Below are positions 31,838 to 45,276 of a DNA stretch of 64,000 nucleotides, in pieces. The notes beneath the pieces were generated by a model. That model was not told the DNA's origin. It ran no database searches and saw nothing but the letters and a program-made list of their open reading frames with translations. Origin of the DNA: Drosophila persimilis (taxonomy: Eukaryota; Arthropoda; Insecta; Diptera; Drosophilidae). The stretch spans positions 1,178,001 through 1,242,000 of the forward strand of contig NW_020825333.1 in NCBI RefSeq assembly GCF_003286085.1, read 5' to 3'. The stretch's first letter is position 1. Every line of letters starts with the position of its first letter. The translations under genes and the position numbers were made by a program.

Positions 31838-33046
31838 ATTTTAGATAAGTGTCACTTGACGTCTTTATTTATCAAGAATGCACATAAAGAAACATTGCAC
31901 GGTGGAATTAATCTGATGCGAAACTATATCCAGCGAAAGTTTTGGATATTTGGGCTAAGAAATTGCTTAAAGAAAAAACTTAAAGAGTGTGTCACCTGTG
32001 CTAGGTATCGACAGAATACTGCAGAACAAATTATGGGAAATCTGCCGAAACACAGAGCTACAATGTCGCACCCGTTTACAAATACAGGTGTAGACTTCGC
32101 CGGGCCTTACCATATCCGATGCTCTAAAAACCGGGGGCAGAAATCCTATAAGGGATATATTGCCATATTCGTATGCATGGCGACAAAAGCTATTAATTTG
32201 GAAGTAGTCAGCGATCTTACTTCAGATGCATTTCTAGCTGCACTTAGAAGATTTTTTTCAAGAAGAGGAAAATGTGCAAAAATGTTTTCCTATAATGGAA
32301 CCAACTTTGTGGGAGCTTCGCGCAAATTAGACGAGGAATACCGAAAAGCCCTCAAAGACAACATAAAAGTGATTCCAATATTAGAAAGAGAACAGATCGA
32401 GTGGCATTTTATTCCCCCGGCAGGACCTCACTTCGGAGGTATTTGGGAAGCTGGGGTAAAATCCGTGAAATATCACTTAAAAAGGGTAATTGGGGACAAT
32501 AATTTGACCTATGAGGGAATGGCAACTCTATTATGTCAAATTGAAGCGGTACTAAATTCACGCCCTTTGTATACAGCTACAAATGATATTGACGATCTGT
32601 ATGTATTAACACCAGGTCATTTTATAATTGGAAGGCCAATATTTGGCCCGATTGAGACAATTTCAGAGTAAAAAATCGGGAATCTGGATAGATGGAGATT
32701 AATTCAGAAAATGAAAAGAGAATTTTGGATTAAATGGAAAGAAGATTATTTGCACACACTGCAACAAAGAAATAAATGGAAAATAGGAATGCAGAATATT
32801 AAAACAGGACAGATTGTATTAATAAAAGATGAAACCTGTCACCCAGCTAGATGGCCCTTGGGAAAAATAGAAGAAATACATAAAGGTAGGGACGATAGAG
32901 TCAGAGTAGTAACTATAAAACATAAAGACGGGTTGATAAAACGACCTATAACTAGAATTTGTCCATTAGCTGGAATCGAGTCAGAAGAGCAAGACTCAGG
33001 AATGACTCCAAAAGAGACCAGAAGTACTCGTAGTAGTAAAAGGTAA
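31838..33046 (+). pseudogene. roo-like integrase, better preserved copy, unit 1
   Basis: From LILDKCHLTSLF the frame gives a complete zinc-binding region (HKETLHGG to CVTCARYRQ), the core with NTGVDFAGPYH, FSYNGTNFVGASRKL and the glutamate region HFGGIWEAGVKSVKYH, and after one TAA (32669-32671) the C-terminal domain 32711-33046 (EDYLHTLQQRNKWK, RWPLGKIEEIHKG). The open frame extends upstream to 31709 into the DINE-like repeat, which is fortuitous. The S/D to Y change in FSYNG replaces the usual SDN aspartate region, so the catalytic site may be altered. Only the TAA interrupts it. Confidence 0.85.
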
Positions 33047-33583
33047 TTCAAATTGCGTTTATAGGAAGATAGCAGAGACATGGTCATTTTGGGTCGAATT
33101 AGAAAGACAGGGTAGTTGGCTCTTCAAAGTTCCAGTAAACACTAATGCTAGAATTCAATGTAGTAACTCAAATCAAGAACTAATAGATCTTCCGCAACAA
33201 GGAATTTTAACAATAATACATGGTTGTACTATGCGAACCGATGATAAAATACTAGTACCTCATCACAGTATTCAAACAGAAAGCTACGAGCCAATTTCAT
33301 CATTTTATATAAGTAATGTAAGCAAAATACCAAAAATTGTTTGGAATCCATTAACAGTACCATTAATTAACCAAACAGAAGAAATGGATAAGTTAAGAAA
33401 CGAAATAAAATTGTTAAAAGAAAGTCATCATGACTTAAAAGGACTGAAGTTCCATCATGTATCTGGACATGCGGCCTTGATTATCGGAATCATAATAATG
33501 ATAATATTAATAATCTATGCCATAAGAAGAATTAAAGTAGCACGAAGACTGCAAACGATAGCACTTCCCTACCCACTGTAATT
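33043..33583 (+). pseudogene. roo-like env C-terminal part, unit 1
   Basis: The frame reads CVYRKIAETWSFWVELERQ from about 33055, continues through WLFKVPVNTNARIQC and ILTIIHGCTMRTDD, and from 33231 to the stop at 33583. A coiled-coil-like stretch (MDKLRNEIKLLKESHHDLK) precedes one membrane segment (AALIIGIIIMIILIIYAI) and a short basic tail. This is the stalk and anchor of a roo-type envelope-like protein. The N-terminal signal and most of the ectodomain are missing; the frame starts abruptly against the integrase end. Confidence 0.78.
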
Positions 33584-33693
33584 GACTGTAAATGATTATC
33601 TGTACTTGTAATTATAGCTATAAAGAAAATGTACACAAAAAGGTTCACAAGAATCAAAATACAAAACAATTCCACTTTCGGCCCTTTGCAGAA
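33584..33693 (+). other. roo-like 3' UTR before LTR 2
   Basis: 110 bp. It includes CCACTTTCGGCCCTTTGCAGAATG directly before the LTR, a near-copy of bases 31-55 of the LTR. A clear polypurine tract is not present here. Unit 2 copy: 45814-45923. Confidence 0.65.
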
Positions 33694-34132
33694 TGTTCAA
33701 ACATGAACATATTATCGTCAGTACAATGCCACTTTCGGCCCCTTGCAGAATGTTTAAATATAAATAGATTATTGTACACATAAACTCATGTAACAACACC
33801 GATCTCTAAAGAAATAACATAAAGTAGACAAGTTATGACTGCACTGGTGTAAACAGAGATCTGTAACCCATTAATACGACAACAAAACACAAGTGGAGAA
33901 AACACTTAACAAATGCGGTCCTAAAATAAAACTAATGTAAGCATGTACTTAAAAAGACACCCTCAGTAAGGTGTATCCTCTGCGTAGGTCTAACGATAAT
34001 TATAGACTACCAAATTGTAACTCGTACCTCATTGTCAAATCACATATAAGGCTCTGATTTTAAGAATAAAATTTAGTTTGAATTTAAAACTCAACTCGCA
34101 AATGTCTAGACTTTTCTTTTAAGGTCTTAACA
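33694..34132 (+). repeat. roo-like LTR 2 (shared middle LTR, mosaic)
   Basis: 439 bp. Its first part carries the LTR 3 variant (ATATTATCGTCAGTAC) and from about GGAGAAAACACTT onward it carries the LTR 1 variants (AAGGTGTATCC, GTAACTCGTACC, TTTAAAACTC). No target duplication flanks it. Confidence 0.9.
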
Positions 34133-34893
34133 TTTTGGTCCTTCGAGACTCTCCGTTGTTTCCCCCCTGTGGTAAGAGCACGGAGTTAAACCAGCTTCCT
34201 TGAGACTGAACAAGTGTCTAGTTCACTGACAGTTAAAGGTAGCAAAATAAAAAAACTTTGATTTCCCTCCTATAGGAAGGAACAGAGTATAAAATAAATT
34301 AATGAAACGAGAGTTTCAATTAATAATTTGGAAAAATACGAGCTAAACAGGCTGTATTTTTAATAGATAACTGGGTATATCTATTGTGATCGGAGAATAT
34401 AAAAAAAAAATAAAATAAATAAAAATTAATGAAACGGAAGTTTCAATTAATAATTTTGAAAAATACGAGCTGTACAGGCTGTATTTTAATAGATAACGAA
34501 ATATGTATATCTATTGTAATTGAAAAATAAAAATTTTTCGCGACGGTGGCGTTTTCGAGGCCGGAACATCGAAAGAAAAAAAAAATAATAATCCGAAACA
34601 TCGAAAGTGCTTAATGGCTAGAATTGAAAAAAAAGTGGCATATAACTGTGACTGTGAAAAAGAAATATATAAATGGGTTTGTGTGTGCCCACTGTGCCAG
34701 CAACAATAACTGCAGCGACAGCGATGCAGCAGCGACGTAAGCAGAGGCAACACCAGCAGCAGCAACAGCGGTATCAGCAGCAGCGACTTCAGCGGCAGCA
34801 GTAACAACAACAGCAGAAGCAGAATCAGCTAAGTCTCATATTTCAAATTTTTTTTAAGCCTAATTAAGTAAAAGTAAAAAAAATTAAACTAAG

Positions 34894-36956
34894 ATGTTGT
34901 CGGAACAAATAATTAAGCTATTAGAGGCTCAAGCAGCGATAGCAAGGGAGATTAAAAAGATTGAAGCTGGTCATTTGACCAGCGATGTAATCCAAAGGTT
35001 AGGAGACCTTAAAAAAAAAGTTACAGGCAATAATTCTGCACTGTTAACATATGGAGTAGTCGATCATGACTACTATAAGAGACAGCAGTACGAAAAAATC
35101 ATTAAAAATATAGAGGACATACATAAAAAGTATGTAGAGTCAAAAAATAATGAAACATTAACGAAAGGGAAGGTAGAAAAACAAAGTTACAATCAGTGGA
35201 GAATGGATACTAAAGGGGCAACGGTAAAAAAGAAGATATCGATATGCCTGATCTTCCGAAAGTGGAAGTACCCACATTCTCGGGCGAAGAAAAAGAGTGG
35301 GACGGCTTTTCACAAATATTTTGTGAATTAATTCATAACAGAGATAGTCTGAGTACATCTCTAAAATTCAATTATTTGAAAATCGCGATAAAGGGTGAGG
35401 CACGGAGTATGGTAGCTCACCTTTTAACTGGGCCGCTGGAGAATTATAATGCCGCTTGGGAATTGCTGACCAAGCGGTAAGAAAATAAGCGAAACATTTT
35501 TTCGGATCAGCTGAATCGTTTACTAGACTTACCAATGCTAGATCACGATTCAGCGAAACATATTAAATGGTTTTCTGATTCTATAAACGAGTCAATACAT
35601 TTAATTAAATTAAAGTCACATTTAACAGAAGAAGTTGATGTGATTTTCGCGCACATTGTGTTGAAAAAATTCAACAAAGATACCTTACAATTATATGAAA
35701 GTCATATAAAAAGGACAAAAGAGATCCAAGCATTGCCAGATGTGATGGAATTTTTAGAACAACGGTACACTTCTCTTTACACGTCGCAGGATAAAGAGTG
35801 GAAACCGTTGAAAAAAGTAGTGCAATATGGTAAAATAAAAGAAAATTGTCCGTTATGTAAAATGGCAGGACATACCATAATTCACTGCTATAAGTTTAAG
35901 GGAATGAGTCCGATAGATAGAGGCCAGTTTATTAAAAAACAGCGCCTTTGCACAAAATGCTGTAGGCATAATATGTATAAGAAATGCTTTTCTGAAATTT
36001 TATGTGGGATTTGTAAAAAACCTCATCATACGATGCTCCATATTCCCTACGAAAAGAGGGAAAATGTTAACACTTGCTTGACAAAAGAACAAGCGTTCTT
36101 AGCCACAGCACTTATAAAAGTAAGGGCAAGGAATGGTGGCTATCAAAACCTTAGAGCTCTCATTGATTGTGGGTCGCAATGTACCATAATTTCAGAAGAA
36201 GCTGCGCAAATATTAAACTTAGTACGAAAAAGAGCGAACACCGAGGTAAGTGGAGTGTCATCTACAGACTCTTGCACTTCAAAGTACAAAGTTACTTTAT
36301 CGGTAAAAACTCGTGATTATAATAAAGGTCCTCTAAATATTGAAGCAATTATTCTTCCGAAATTGATGAAAGCTTTACCATTAAAGTCTTTCAATATTGA
36401 TAAAACTAAGTGGCAAGATTATGTGTTGGCAGACCCTAACTTTAACAAACCAAGTAGGGTAGATGTAATAATTGGGATAGATTTGTATACCCATATTTTA
36501 AAAGACGGAGTAGTAAAAATAGACGGACTACTTGGACAAAATACAGAATTCGGATGGATTATATCCGGTTGCACCAAATCAAAAGGTGATCAATTTATTG
36601 TGGCGACAACAATTGAAGTTGGGGACTTAGAGCGGTTCTGGGAATTGGAAAGTGAAAAGAATGACGTAGAAGAAGATGTGTGCGAGGAGCATTTATTGGA
36701 AACAACAAGAAGAGATGAGAATGGTAGGTATGTGGTTAAAATACCATTTAAAAAAGAAAGGGATCTAGGAGATTCAAAACACCAAGCTATAGCGCGATTT
36801 TATAGTTTAGAAAGAAAGCTCAGCAATAATAAAACATTAAAAGAAAATTATGTAAAGTTCATGCATGAATATAAAAACTTAGGATATATGGTAGAGTCCA
36901 AAGAAGATTGGAAATATTATTTACCCCATCAAGGAGTCATAAGTATTCCAGTATAG
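34894..36956 (+). pseudogene. roo-like gag and protease, unit 2
   Basis: Copy of 22620-24682 at offset 12274 with a few substitutions (for example Thr-Leu to Thr-Ser after DSC, Phe to Leu in EEHLLE, Lys to Arg in KERDLG). It shares the frameshift near 35225, the in-frame TAA at 35478-35480 and the shift into RT. Confidence 0.88.
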
Positions 36957-38338
36957 CGACAAAGCTGAGGGTGGTTTTCGATGCTTCAGCAAAAACCACA
37001 AACAATAAAAGTTTAAATGATATCATGTGGGTTGGACCAAGGGTCCAAAAAGATATCTTCGATATTATGGTGAAATGGCGTAAATGGCCATTTGTAATAT
37101 CGGCGGACATTGAAAAAATGTACCGGCAAATTAATGTTAATAAAGACGATCAACAATATTTGCATATAATTTGGAGAGATAATCCAAACGAAAAGTTTAA
37201 AGATTATAAACTTACAACCGTTACGTACGGTACAGCTTCAGCACCCTACTTAGCAACCAGGGTTGCAATAGCAGATAATTGCAAAAATCAAGCAATTAGG
37301 GAAATCATAAAGAATGATTTTTATATGGACGACCTGATGACAGGTGCCGACACGATACTGGATGCTAAAAAGCATGTAAAGGAAGTTACCCGGGAGTTTA
37401 ATAAGGTTGGGTTTAACTTAAGAAAGTGGATAACAAATATCCCAGAAATTATAGAAGGCATTAGAGATGACCAACAAAATAAAGTATTAACCATTGAGGA
37501 GAATGAATCCGTCAAAACATTAGGACTACAATGGGAACCGGTTAAAGACGAGTTTTTTAATAACAAAAGAATAGTATTATCTACCTTAGCCAAGATATAT
37601 GACCCCTTAGGCTGGTTGTCTCCAGTGACACTTGTCGGAAAATTGTTTATTCAAAAACTTTGGCTAGCAGACAAAAATTCGTTTAAAAAAAGTTTAACAG
37701 AGTTAGAGAGCATTCGGATACCGAGATGGCTAAATTCTCAGCACAATAAGTCGATGCAAATTCATGGGTTTGCCGATGCATCCGAAAAGGCTTATGCTGC
37801 CGTAGTGTATGCCAAGGTAGATAGTTCTACAATTATAATAGCCAGCAAAAGCAAAGTTAATCCAAAGAAGAATCGGAAAACTATTCCAAAATTAGAACTT
37901 TGTGCAGCACGTCTTCTGGCAAAATTAATTCAACGGGTGAAAGTAGCGGTTGGAAGTAATGTAGAGTGTTATGCCTGGAGTGATTCTACTATTACTCTAG
38001 CCTGGATTAAGAATGGAGACAATAAAGACAAGTTTATCAGGCGTCGAACTGACGAAGTAAGAAAGATTAAGGAAATTAAATGGGAACACGTTAGAACTGA
38101 AGACAATCCAGCAGATGTAGCATCAAGGGGCATTAGTGCAGATAAGCTAAAAGATTTTAAGATTTGGTGGAAAGGGCCTCAATGGTTGCCGAAATCTAAG
38201 GAACATTGGCCAAAAGAGGAAATTGAAGAAAAAATAGTAGTTAGCACAAAAATGGTAATAGCAAAAAATAACATTTTTTGTGAATTATTACAAAAATATT
38301 CGTGTATGCATAAACTAGAGTCATTGCATATGTATTGA
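36908..38338 (+). pseudogene. roo-like reverse transcriptase and RNase H, unit 2
   Basis: Copy of 24634-26106 with intact DFYMDD. It lacks 42 bp (14 codons, WDEELSEQDTREWN) after LADKN near 37679; the deletion lies between short AATT repeats and keeps the frame. One Arg/Cys difference follows (LELCAARL here, LELRAARL in unit 1); Cys is usual in this motif (compare copy B, KLELCGAEL). Confidence 0.87.
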
Positions 38339-39497
38339 GGTTTATTCAAATCAAACCCAAAAAGAAAGAATTTCCTCCATTTTTGACAGTGAAGGAGTTT
38401 TAGAGCGCCAAAGTATTAATAGTAAAACAACAACATGCTATACAATTCAGTTCCGAAATAGCAAGCCTAATTAATAAAAAGGAAATAGAAACAAAAAATA
38501 AACTATAAAGCTTAAATCCGTTCTTAGATAAAGACGGATTGTTACTTGTTGGAGGTACATTGCAAAACTCCAATGCGGTATTTGAGGTTAAACATCCATT
38601 GATTTGAGATAAGTGTCACTTGATTCCTTATTTATCAAGAATGCACATAAAGAAACATTGCACGGTGGAATTAATCTGATGCGAAACTATATCCAGCGAA
38701 AGTTTTGGATATTTGGGCTAAGAAATTGCTTAAAGAAAAAACTTAAAGAGTGTCACCTGTGCTAGGTATCGACAGAATACTGCAGAACAAATTATGGGAA
38801 ATCTGCCGAAACACAGAGCTACAATGTCGCACCCGTTTACAAATACAGGTGTAGACTTCGCCGGGCCTTACCATATCCGATGCTCTAAAACCGGGGGCAG
38901 AAATCCTATAAGGGATATATTGCCGTATTCGTATGCATGGCGACAAAGGCTATTCATTTGGAAGTAGTCAGCGATCTTACTTCAGATGCATTTCTAGCTG
39001 CACTTAGAAGATTTTTTTTCAAGAAGAGGAAAATGTGCAAAAAAATTTTTCGATAATGGAACCAACTTTGTGGGAGCTTCGCGCAAATTAGACGAGGAAT
39101 ACCAAAAAGCCAAAGACAACATAAAAGTGGTTCCAATATTAGAAAGAGAACAGATCGAGTGGCATTTTATTCCCGCGACAGGACCTCACTTCGGAGGTAT
39201 TTGGGAAGCTGGGGATAAAATCAGTGATATATCACTTATTGATCTTAATCGGGGACAATAATTTAACCTATGAGGAAATGGCAACTCTATTATGTCAAAT
39301 TGAAGAGGTACTAAATTCACGCCCTTTGTATACAGCTACAAATGATATTGACGATCTGTATGTATTAACACCAGGTCATTTTATAATTGGAAGGCCAATA
39401 TTTGGCCCGATTGAGACAATTTCAGAGTAAAAAATCGGGAATCTGGATAGATGGAGATTAATTCAGAAAATGAAAAGAGAATTTTGGATTAAATGGA
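38339..39497 (+). pseudogene. roo-like integrase, degraded internal copy, unit 2
   Basis: Copy of 26107-27265 with the same indels plus more decay: a TAG near 38400 (GAGTTTTAGAGC), a TAA near 38505, and a 2-bp loss in GAGTGTCACC near 38750. It has the same TAA after ETISE (39428-39430). Confidence 0.83.
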
Positions 39498-39519
39498 AAT
39501 AATATTATTTGCACACACT

Positions 39520-40102
39520 GCAACAAAGACATAAATGGAAAATAGGAATGCGGAATATTATAACAAGAACACAATTTAAGGAAATTTACAGCCTATTAAC
39601 AGCGAAAGGAATTTTTGTTGATTAATTAATTAAAAATTAATTCTGAACGTGAAGATTCCCCTGTTTGGTAGACACGCATCCCATTTGTTTAGGATAATTT
39701 CGATGCCGGTTGAGCATGAACAAGAATTGGTCAAAGTAGATTTGAGCTCCAGGTATTTAGTATATAACTTCGAAATTGATTCCTATCATTCGCTGAATGA
39801 AGCTACCTTGAACAAATGCCGAAAATGGAAAACGAATAGAAGAGTACGACAACAAAACACAAGTGGAGAAAATACTTAACAAATGCGGTCCTAAAATAAA
39901 GCTAGTGTAAGCATTTACTCAAATAGATACCCTCAGTAAAGTGTATCCTCTGCGTAGGTCTAACGATAATTATAGACTACCAAATTGTACCTCCTACCTC
40001 ATTGTCAAATCACATATAAGGCTCTGATTTTAAGAATACAATTTAGTTTGAATTTACAACTGAACTCGGAAATGTCTAGACTTTTCTTTTAAAGTCTTAA
40101 CA
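39520..40102 (+). repeat. roo-like env fragment and partial LTR, unit 2
   Basis: Copy of 27290-27872: env fragment (39649-39844) followed by the partial LTR 39845-40102. Only a few point differences. Confidence 0.75.
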
Positions 40103-40690
40103 TCCGATCTGATCCAGATTCAGCAACCGGATAGATATGGTCATTCTCTATGATTGTGTTAGTTTTATCGAATCTTTAATATTGTGGGTGTAACCGATTT
40201 TCGTTCTTTGTGGGGGCGGAAAAGGGTGGGGCGAAATTTTGAAACTAACTCGTCAAGGTCTGATATCACAGAAGTGTGGATACTAAATTTGGTTGCTCTA
40301 GCTTTTATAGTCTCTGAGATCCTTAAACTCACATTTTGCAACAGGCAAAACCGACCATGAAACCTGTGTGTTAGAGAGAGGCAGAACGAGAAAGAATGAA
40401 ATTGTTTTCTTGATTCTGGCTATAATAATTATACGATCTGATTCAGATTTTACACTCTAGAAGATATAGACATCTTCTACGATTCTGCGTTTTTAGTTTT
40501 CTCGTATCTTTAAAAATGTGGATGCCACAGATTTTCGCCCTTTGTGGGGGCGGAAGTGGGCGGGGCAATATTTTGAAATATACTTGTTACAGTGACATAT
40601 CACAGAAGTCTAGATATAAAATGTCGATACTCTAGCTCTTATAGTCTTTGAGCACTAGGCGCTAATAGGGACGGACAGACAGACTGGGCT
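40103..40690. repeat. DINE/Helitron-like repeats, left, unit 2
   Basis: Copy of 27873-28460 at offset 12230. Same two modules, same GACGGACAGACAGAC end. Confidence 0.55.
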
Positions 40691-41529
40691 CAGTGTACGT
40701 GTAAGCGAAAAAGTAGAAATCTCTGGCGTGCTGCATCCGCAGCTTCATGGCTTTGCCCACCCCTATCTCGGCTTGGCCATGCTGATCGAGCGCCGCTCCT
40801 CTTCTGCGCTACGAGACGACGTCGGCGCCTTCTTCCGTCCGCTTTGGATCTGGCTGGCTTGAAACCTGCATTCATTAATATACATATGTATATAACTTCA
40901 GCTGGCACTTCCAGACTATATGGTCCGATACATTTATTTTGTTTGTCTTGCTCAGTCTATTGGTGGAACTTGATAGAACGAAAAAAACTCGGCCAACCGC
41001 AGGGGAGCGATCTCACACTCCCAATTCGAGCCAGACGCTGAAAGATACACTACTTCAGTACCTCCCTTTCACTAGAGAGATATCTTTCTATATAAAATCT
41101 AAGACATCTGAAATATATGACCATATGACCAAGAGGTATCTATCTATCTAGCTACTTTATACATTTCGACAGATTAAACGGGTAAAGCATTCGACGACTT
41201 AAGTTTATGGTGGGTTGGATTTGGCAAGGAAGGTCAATTTATTGTGTGTTGTAATCTGCCAACTACTAGGGTCAACGAGTAACAAAGGTCCAAAAGGGTT
41301 GCAGATGTAATAAACAAATTACTTAAGCTTTTTTTTTCTTCGCAAATACCAGAGATAATATACATACTTAAGTATTTTTAACATTATACATACTATCTAA
41401 TTTTAAGCCCTTGCCGAAGAGAAAAATTCCGTAAGCTTTATTTAATAGTTTATTTTATTTATCTAGATTGTTAAATTACATTTTTAGTTTAATTTTTGTT
41501 CAGAAAGGCATCCCAAAATAAAGTGCCCC

Positions 41530-43356
41530 GGATCTGGGCCCACTTGCAACCTCTATAAAAACCTGGGTGGTCCAGAGTTGAATGGCCCAGGATTTGGAGG
41601 GTGTGATGTGGGCGATAACTGTCCATTACGCATCATATCAATTGGCGAGCTAGAGCGCTGCACGAAGCGGTGATAGTTGCTTTGTGGCAGAGCGTGCTAA
41701 AATTAATGGAAAATTTTTATTTTAGGATAAATACCGAGAAGGAAATACTAACGTGTATACTTCACAGGGTCAGTGCCCTTAGAACGTTTCCAACTACGCG
41801 AGGGTTTGGACCATCCCCGAAATCTAATTGTAAACTTTCTGGCATGTCGTTATTGCTGCCGACGCTACGGCCGCTAGTATTTCCAGTACTATTCGACAAA
41901 TGAAGCTGACCTAAAGATGCGGTGGCCATTCTCCGCCGTTCTCAACACTAATATCCAAGCCCAAGCTATTTCCATGCGGAAATCGAAAGTCCCCTTCAGT
42001 TATTAACGCCGGCAGTTCATTTCGTGGACGCGCTGACGCTGAAATACGTGCATAGCTACACTGAAGCGCAGGACTAGAGTTGGTTGCTAAAATACTGGCT
42101 ACACCAAAAAGACCATTTGATTGGTGACGCGGAAAAGTGAGATTTCGGCTATATTAGGGGTGTACTCCATCGGTGCCACAGATTTATGATGCTGACGATC
42201 CCATTGACGAGGACGATAAAAAAGAAGATCCAACGGTTGTGTTTCGCGGAACTGAGCCAGTAGCCGCTGGTGATGGCGGTGGGCTTTGATCTTCATCTTC
42301 AAGCAAATTGTCTTCGCTTTGAGTAGTGGACGCAACTCCACACGGATTTCCTTTGTGAACATCATAGCTTTTCTGGCTGATACTTCATCAGGGAGGAAGC
42401 CGAATTTGTCGTTCAATTTCATGTTTTGATGAAAGTGGCAGTAGCAATGCATGCTGGCACATAGGTGACTGGCGAAGTTTATTTTCGCGTTTACGCATTG
42501 CCAATAAATTTTGGTTATCCGGTGCTGGTATAACAGCCGACCCTACCCACATTTCAATATTTTCATGAATAGCACCACGATTAACAACACTACAAAGTCC
42601 ATTATTAGCCGCTGCATTCATGTGGGACACCATATTCAAGGTATCAGGAATATCTGGCGGGTGTCGCGACCTACGCATACACATTAGCTCCACCTGGTGG
42701 TGAGATGAAGATAATCGATCCTTCAACAAAGAGTCCCTGATTACTACCACTACATATCATATGTGAAGGTGGAGTGCTGACAAGATCTCTACGAATTGCT
42801 TGGCAGAGCATCTCACTATGAGGTGGTAAAACATGGTCTATGCGCACTAAAGGCAATAATTCTGCGATGATGTCTCGCAACTCTACATCACTCAAATCAC
42901 AAAAAGTTTGGTTCACGATCTTCCATGCGGCTAATGAGCTCCTGTTCTCCACATTTAAGAACAGCCCGCAGAATCTCTAGCTTAGGAGCTGGTTAAAAAA
43001 TTACTCTGCAGAACATGTAACAGTTGCGTTTTATCTATTTGGTGCAGGACAGGTGAGGTGCTAATAACGGTAAATTCTTCTCGTAGGTACTAACATGCTT
43101 GTTTAAACACCCACGCGGAGCCATGGAGTTGGCAACCCCACTTTAAAATTGTTGGTAAAGTATCAAGGGACAGCTACTCGAGTATTAAATCCTCACAGCC
43201 TTGCGCCAAAATATCAATCTCTAAAAACCGACCAATCTGGTAAAGCTCCATAGCTTCCTCTAGTGTCGTTGGACGCACTCTTCCTGTGTTGGTTAAGGCA
43301 TGCAGTTCCCCTAGTGATCCTGCCGACGTACACGATCCAAAACCGCATAAAATCAA
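41530..43356 (-). pseudogene. Captured host BTB-domain gene fragment, unit 2
   Basis: Copy of 29300-31126 at offset 12230, with scattered differences (for example MCMRRSR for MRMRRSR and ANVYA for TNAYA). All frame breaks are shared, so the fragment was already broken when the unit was duplicated. 40691-41529 to its left and 43357-43680 to its right are copies of the unassigned stretches in unit 1. Confidence 0.65.
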
Positions 43357-43680
43357 TCAATAATGTCCAGGTTAACGGTATAATATTTCGTCTCATACAA
43401 TTCGCGTGGTCACGTGAAAGGAACGTTCAACGCACTTATCAATGTTGCGCGTTCGACGCGCAATTAAATTACAAAACGAGGGGCAACGTTGTGAGTTGCT
43501 GCGGAGACCGTATCTCTACATTTATACCCGATACTTAGTCAGTATGGCTCTCCCCCGGCAGACGCCGCTTCTATTGAACGACACGACAAAGAGTGCGTGC
43601 GAGAGAGACAGAAAATCAGTCTGAGCGTGACGTCAGGCGCTGCGTAGCCACTGCAAATTGATTTGTTCCTTTTGGCTATA

Positions 43681-44067
43681 CAAATTATCCGGATCTGATC
43701 CAGATTCAGCAATCTGATAGATATGGATGAGATCATCATTTTCTATGATTGTTTTTAGTTTTCTCGAATCTTCAATATTGTGGATGCCACAGATTTTCCT
43801 CTTTTGTGGGGGCGGAAGGGAGTGGGGCGAGATATACGTTTAATAGTGAGTTCTAACAGGAGTGTGGATACCAAATTTGGTTACTCTAGCGTTAATAGTC
43901 TCTGAGATTCTCTGTGAATATCCCCAGATTTTCGTCCTTTGCGGGGGCGGAAGGGGGTGTGGCGAAATTTTGAAACAAACTCGTCTCGGTCCGATATCTT
44001 GGGAGTGTGGATACCAAATTTGGTTGCTCTAGCTTTTATAGTCTCTGAGATCTTGATTGATCCCTTG
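43681..44067. repeat. DINE/Helitron-like repeats, right, unit 2
   Basis: Copy of 31451-31837, joined to the second integrase at the same base. Confidence 0.6.
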
Positions 44068-45276
44068 ATTTTAGATAAGTGTCACTTGACGTCTTTATTT
44101 ATCAAGAATGCACATAAAGAAACATTGCACGGTGGAATTAATCTGATGCGAAACTATATCCAGCGAAAGTTTTGGATATTTGGGCTAAGAAATTGCTTAA
44201 AGAAAAAACTTAAAGAGTGTGTCACCTGTGCTAGGTATCGACAGAATACTGCAGAACAAATTATGGGAAATCTGCCGAAACACAGAGCTACAATGTCGCA
44301 CCCGTTTACAAATACAGGTGTAGACTTCGCCGGGCCTTACCATATCCGATGCTCTAAAAACCGGGGGCAGAAATCCTATAAGGGATATATTGCCATATTC
44401 GTATGCATGGCGACAAAAGCTATTAATTTGGAAGTAGTCAGCGATCTTACTTCAGATGCATTTCTAGCTGCACTTAGAAGATTTTTTTCAAGAAGAGGAA
44501 AATGTGCAAAAATGTTTTCCTATAATGGAACCAACTTTGTGGGAGCTTCGCGCAAATTAGACGAGGAATACCGAAAAGCCCTCAAAGACAACATAAAAGT
44601 GATTCCAATATTAGAAAGAGAACAGATCGAGTGGCATTTTATTCCCCCGGCAGGACCTCACTTCGGAGGTATTTGGGAAGCTGGGGTAAAATCCGTGAAA
44701 TATCACTTAAAAAGGGTAATTGGGGACAATAATTTGACCTATGAGGGAATGGCAACTCTATTATGTCAAATTGAAGCGGTACTAAATTCACGCCCTTTGC
44801 ATACAGCTACAAATGATATTGACGATCTGTATGTATTAACACCAGGTCATTTTATAATTGGAAGGCCAATATTTGGCCCGATTGAGACAATTTCAGAGTA
44901 AAAAATCGGGAATCTGGATAGATGGAGATTAATTCAGAAAATGAAAAGAGAATTTTGGATTAAATGGAAAGAAGATTATTTGCACACACTGCAACAAAGA
45001 AATAAATGGAAAATAGGAATGCAGAATATTAAAACAGGACAGATTGTATTAATAAAAGATGAAACCTGTCACCCAGCTAGATGGCCCTTGGGAAAAATAG
45101 AAGAAATACATAAAGGTAGGGACGATAGAGTCAGAGTAGTAACTATAAAACATAAAGACGGGTTGATAAAACGACCTATAACTAGAATTTGTCCATTAGC
45201 TGGAATCGAGTCAGAAGAGCAAGACTCAGGAATGACTCCAAAAGAGACCAGAAGTACTCGTAGTAGTAAAAGGTAA
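44068..45276 (+). pseudogene. roo-like integrase, better preserved copy, unit 2
   Basis: Copy of 31838-33046. It carries the same TAA (44899-44901) and FSYNG variant. One difference (RPLHTATND for RPLYTATND) is visible. Confidence 0.85.
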
